This document shows, one piece after another, positions 22,916 through 24,284 of a stretch of DNA of 24,284 nt; positions within the stretch are counted from its first letter, which is position 1; every line of letters begins with the position of its first letter. The stretch is from Sulfuritalea sp. GTDB taxonomy: Bacteria; Pseudomonadota; Gammaproteobacteria; Burkholderiales; Rhodocyclaceae. Below the pieces are notes generated by a model. That model searched no databases. It was not told the DNA's origin and saw only the letters and a list, made by a program, of their open reading frames with translations. The translations under genes were made by a program, and so were the position numbers. The DNA is taken from assembly GCA_021738105.1 (NCBI GenBank), contig JAIPCS010000020.1:1-24284 (forward strand). The letters are read 5' to 3'.

Positions 22916-24284
22916 ATGAGTGAAACAATACTGCAACAAGCGATCAAGAAGCCTGGCAAGAAAACTGAATCGCCCAAAAGCAAGGTGGTGGTTGTCACTT
23001 TGCAGGAACATATTGTTGAAATCATCAGCGATTCGGGTGAGGGCGCGCAAAAATGCGGGCAGTCACTGGGTTCGATTGCTGCGCAAATGGGCAATGGCAT
23101 CTGGACCACGGAAATCATTCCAGCCGAGATTCGTCCGCCGTCACGCAGTGTCGCTGGCGCCAGCGGCAATCGCATCCGGATTGGAGCGGGGCGAATTACC
23201 AATGGTGGTGACGAAACCGATCTGGTCGTGGCTTTCAACGAGCAAGTTCTGCTAGGAAGGGTTCGGGCCAGGGAGCTCAAACCGGGCTGCATCATCTTGC
23301 TGGAAGGCATGTGGCGAACTCATGCCGATCCGAAGATAGTCGCGTCGTACATCGAGACCCATGGCGCGCTCGTGGCAGCCGGCTACAAAGTGTACGAAAT
23401 TCCGATGGAACTGGAGTGTCGAAACCATGTTGCGGATGCCAAGCGCGGCAAGAACATGTTCGCTTTGGGAATGCTCTGCTACATCTATAGTCTGGAGCTG
23501 AAACTCGCGGTTGATCAAATCGTGCAAACCTTCGGCAAGAAGGATCGAAGTGTGGTTGACGCCAACATTCGGTTGCTCGAGGCGGGGCATCAATGGGCAC
23601 AGGGCAATCTAGACTTTTGCTACAGTATTCCGGCGCAACGCTCTACCGAGCCGCAGATTGTCGTCAACGGCAACACGGCGCTGGCACTGGGTGTGCTTGC
23701 ATCGGGAATGGAGATCTGTGCCATGTATCCGATTACACCGGCGACCTCTGCTTCGCATTACCTGTCTGAAGTGTTCGAAAAAGTTGGCGGCATGGTGCAT
23801 CAGGCCGAGGATGAGATAGCCGCCTGCGCGTTCGCGATCGGCGCTTCCTACGCTAGCAAATGCACGGTCACCATTACATCCGGGCCCGGATATTCCTTGA
23901 AGCAGGAGGCGATCGGGCTTGCGGTCATGGGCGAGATTCCGCTGGTGGTGGTGAACGTTCAGCGCGGTGGCCCAAGTACTGGTCAGCCGACCAAAATGGA
24001 GCAGGGCGACCTTTTGACGGCGATCTTCGGCAGCCACGGCGACGCGCCAAAGGTGGTAATGGCACCGGGCACCATTGAAGAGTGTTTCTATTCGATCATT
24101 ACCGCGCGGAAGATCGCCGAAGCTTTCAATATGGTAGTTGTAGTCCTGACTGACGCGGGTCTAGCGACATCTCAGCAACCTTTTCCGCGTCCGAAGTTCA
24201 GCGATTCATGGATGGCACCACCGGTTGATCAAAGCCCGGTTCCGGAGGGGGCCCGGCCCTACGACTGGGACGAAACCACCGGCT
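22916..24284 (+). CDS. korA: 2-oxoacid:acceptor oxidoreductase, fused gamma-alpha subunit (partial, KorA-like)
   Basis: The frame is open without a stop from ATG 22916 to the window end, 456 codons, so the gene is 3'-truncated by the window. After a Lys-rich start of about 25 residues comes the gamma domain (about 26-220; GEGAQKCGQSLGSIAAQMG, RIRIGAGRITNGGDETDLVVAFNEQVL). From about 240 the alpha/pyrimidine domain follows: CAMYPITPATSASHYLSEVF, SGPGYSLKQEAIGLAVMGEIPLVV and QRGGPSTGQPTKMEQGDLL. This layout is typical of 2-oxoglutarate:ferredoxin oxidoreductase KorA. The TPP-binding beta subunit should follow outside the window. Substrate assignment to 2-oxoglutarate rests on family layout and the Nfn-like neighbours; other 2-oxoacids remain possible. 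Confidence 0.85.
   Translation, partial: MSETILQQAIKKPGKKTESPKSKVVVVTLQEHIVEIISDSGEGAQKCGQSLGSIAAQMGNGIWTTEIIPAEIRPPSRSVAGASGNRIRIGAGRITNGGDETDLVVAFNEQVLLGRVRARELKPGCIILLEGMWRTHADPKIVASYIETHGALVAAGYKVYEIPMELECRNHVADAKRGKNMFALGMLCYIYSLELKLAVDQIVQTFGKKDRSVVDANIRLLEAGHQWAQGNLDFCYSIPAQRSTEPQIVVNGNTALALGVLASGMEICAMYPITPATSASHYLSEVFEKVGGMVHQAEDEIAACAFAIGASYASKCTVTITSGPGYSLKQEAIGLAVMGEIPLVVVNVQRGGPSTGQPTKMEQGDLLTAIFGSHGDAPKVVMAPGTIEECFYSIITARKIAEAFNMVVVVLTDAGLATSQQPFPRPKFSDSWMAPPVDQSPVPEGARPYDWDETTG

Noticed and set aside
1..24284. CRISPR arrays, tRNA or rRNA genes, insertion sequences, phage genes
   Set aside because: I looked for spaced direct repeats, RNA gene signatures and transposase or integrase motifs and saw none.

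Overview
The window reads as a chromosomal segment of a betaproteobacterium. The order hisB-hisH-hisA-hisF-hisI-hisE-HIT-tatA-tatB-tatC is the usual betaproteobacterial one. Coding is dense, moderately GC-rich and entirely on the + strand apart from one decayed remnant. The Nfn/2-oxoacid oxidoreductase pair at the right end resembles the electron-supply genes of anaerobic aromatic degraders (Azoarcus/Thauera-type Rhodocyclales and relatives); that narrower placement is an inference.

Region 1 (93-5508) is housekeeping. It holds the distal part of the histidine operon (IGP dehydratase, the HisH/HisF synthase pair, HisA, and HisI and HisE as separate proteins), a HIT-family hydrolase, and the twin-arginine translocase TatABC. 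Genes overlap or nearly touch, with ATGA/GTGA junctions.

Region 2 (5518-16446) is a catabolic island. A PAS-AAA+-Fis sigma-54 activator starts nine bases after tatC. It is followed by an AT-rich gap carrying a very good -24/-12 promoter and inverted repeats. Then comes a complete branched-chain-amino-acid-type ABC importer (binding protein, two ATPases, two permeases), then a crotonase lacking both hydratase glutamates, an acyl-CoA ligase, a tandem-hotdog MaoC-type hydratase, and a KAS III-like enzyme with an altered active site. The logic appears to be sensing, uptake, CoA activation and C-C bond chemistry on an unidentified carboxylic acid.

Region 3 (16439-19505) may be a second transcription unit. 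It has a weaker sigma-54-like site, a second acyl-CoA ligase, an HTD2/mesaconyl-CoA-hydratase-like protein closed by a terminator hairpin, and then a membrane-anchored glutaredoxin.

Region 4 (19506-20324) holds a frameshifted, truncated cation:proton antiporter remnant on the minus strand and about 550 bases with no recognisable gene.

Region 5 (20325-24284, cut by the window end) encodes an NfnA-like flavoprotein, an NfnB/GltD-like iron-sulfur flavoprotein and the start of a fused gamma-alpha 2-oxoacid:acceptor oxidoreductase. Together these could couple 2-oxoacid oxidation to ferredoxin and NAD(P)H pools.

The best candidate for something undescribed is the ligase/crotonase/MaoC/KAS III-like/HTD2-like gene set under apparent sigma-54 control. 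I recognise each family, but not a known pathway that uses this combination. No tRNA, rRNA, CRISPR array, IS element or phage gene was seen.
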